This document shows, piece after piece, positions 29,508-29,930 of a stretch of DNA of 29,930 nt (position 1 is its first letter; the number at the start of each line of letters is the position of its first letter). Where the stretch lies: NCBI RefSeq assembly GCF_025602895.1, contig NW_026516499.1, positions 1-29,930 on the forward strand, read 5' to 3'. Source of the DNA: Polychytrium aggregatum. Taxonomy: Eukaryota; Chytridiomycota; Chytridiomycetes; Polychytriales. The notes below the pieces were generated by a model. The model did not search any database. It saw only the letters and a program-made list of their open reading frames with translations, and had not been told where the DNA came from. The position numbers and the translations under genes are program-made.

Positions 29508-29930
29508 TCACGGAGGACTCGCTCGGGTCTTGATGCGTTCGCGAAGGAGCTCGTTTTGCAGCCAAAGGTTCTTGAGTCTGAGCATTATCATTGGATCTTC
29601 GAACTTGACCGTGGTGCTCGGCTGCTCTGTGGTTTCAATGACGACCTCTATAGAGACATCGGGGCTCGAAAGTCGGCGGCGAGATCGAGGAGGGAAGCTG
29701 GGCGAAGCTCTGGCACCCTCGGCGGCGGGCTCGGGACTCTGACGTGGAGGGGACTTTCTCTTCGGACGAAGGGGAGTCGAGCGTCGCGCAAAGAAGCGAA
29801 GGGTGGAGCCTACGGGCGTCTCTGCTGGTTCTCGAGAAGTGCTGGCCGAAACACCATTGACGATGCAGTGCTTGGTGTACTGCAGGAAGCAAGAGATGTC
29901 TTGTTCCTCGTCGGGGAGCTCGTCACGATT
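29508..29930 (-). CDS. C-terminal part of an unknown protein (5' part beyond the right edge)
   Basis: A minus-strand frame is open for 140 codons from the right edge to the TGA at 29508-29510 and needs no internal start. It begins ELPDEEQDISCFLQYTKHCI and VNGVSASTSREPAETPVGST. It continues through a basic, Ser/Pro/Arg-rich segment (RRSTPLRPKRKSPPRQSPEP, then PSFPPRSRRRLSSPDVS). It ends with an acidic stretch and an amphipathic helix (FEDPMIMLRLKNLWLQNELL, then RERIKTRASPP). The basic patches suggest a nuclear or nucleic-acid-associated protein with a short C-terminal coiled coil. I do not recognise the family. The short ATG-initiated frame at 29635-29892 on the same strand is out of register and is probably a shadow. 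Confidence 0.6.
   Translation of the reverse strand, partial: NRDELPDEEQDISCFLQYTKHCIVNGVSASTSREPAETPVGSTLRFFARRSTPLRPKRKSPPRQSPEPAAEGARASPSFPPRSRRRLSSPDVSIEVVIETTEQPSTTVKFEDPMIMLRLKNLWLQNELLRERIKTRASPP

Overview
The window is nuclear DNA of a fungus, most likely an early-diverging zoosporic (chytrid-type) lineage. Genes are split by many short spliceosomal introns (mostly about 140-340 bp) with GT..AG borders. The gene set combines fungal markers (a velvet-family regulator, an Arc1-type tRNA-binding cofactor, a secreted GH20 hexosaminidase) with families that zoosporic fungi share with animals and protists (a SHANK-like SPN-ankyrin protein, Fanzor/TnpB-like remnants, a TIR/NB-ARC/TPR receptor). 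No species is claimed. Exon models were built by hand from splice signals, reading phase and protein similarity; all identifications are from recalled family features, with no database search.

Layout. 1-1.4 kb: the end of a WD40-repeat gene, then a decayed Sel1-repeat gene. 1.4-3.0 kb: no supported gene. 3.0-4.3 kb (-): velvet-domain gene. 4.3-7.8 kb: poorly resolved, with one orphan candidate exon on the minus strand. 7.8-10.8 kb (+): six-exon SHANK-like gene, 704 aa. 11.0-11.3 kb: Fanzor C-terminal remnant. 11.9-14.4 kb (-): five-exon NAR1 Fe-S assembly gene, 554 aa. 14.9-16.9 kb (-): six-exon ARC1-like gene, 433 aa. 18.0-20.2 kb (+): two-exon secreted GH20 beta-N-acetylhexosaminidase, 640 aa. 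20.8-25.5 kb (+): three-exon TIR/NB-ARC/TPR receptor, 1434 aa, ending in a CaaX box. 25.5-26.4 kb (-): a frameshifted, unrecognised gene. 26.8-28.3 kb (-): Sel1-repeat protein. 28.6-29.2 kb (-): Fanzor-like pseudogene. 29.5 kb to the right edge (-): C-terminal part of an unknown gene.

Functional themes. NAR1 and ARC1 are housekeeping genes lying in tandem on the same strand. The hexosaminidase fits chitin turnover. The right third (receptor, Sel1 protein, degenerate gene, Fanzor remnant) and the left end (WD40, Sel1 pseudogene) look like accessory, repeat-protein-rich territory. The strongest candidate for a new system is the TIR/NB-ARC/TPR protein with a predicted farnesylation signal, an immune-receptor-like architecture with an apparent membrane anchor. 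A recurring oddity is that several introns carry tandem repeats: 22 bp x 5 in velvet, CACT x 18 in the receptor, a 51-bp unit in the hexosaminidase and CGAT in the SHANK-like gene.
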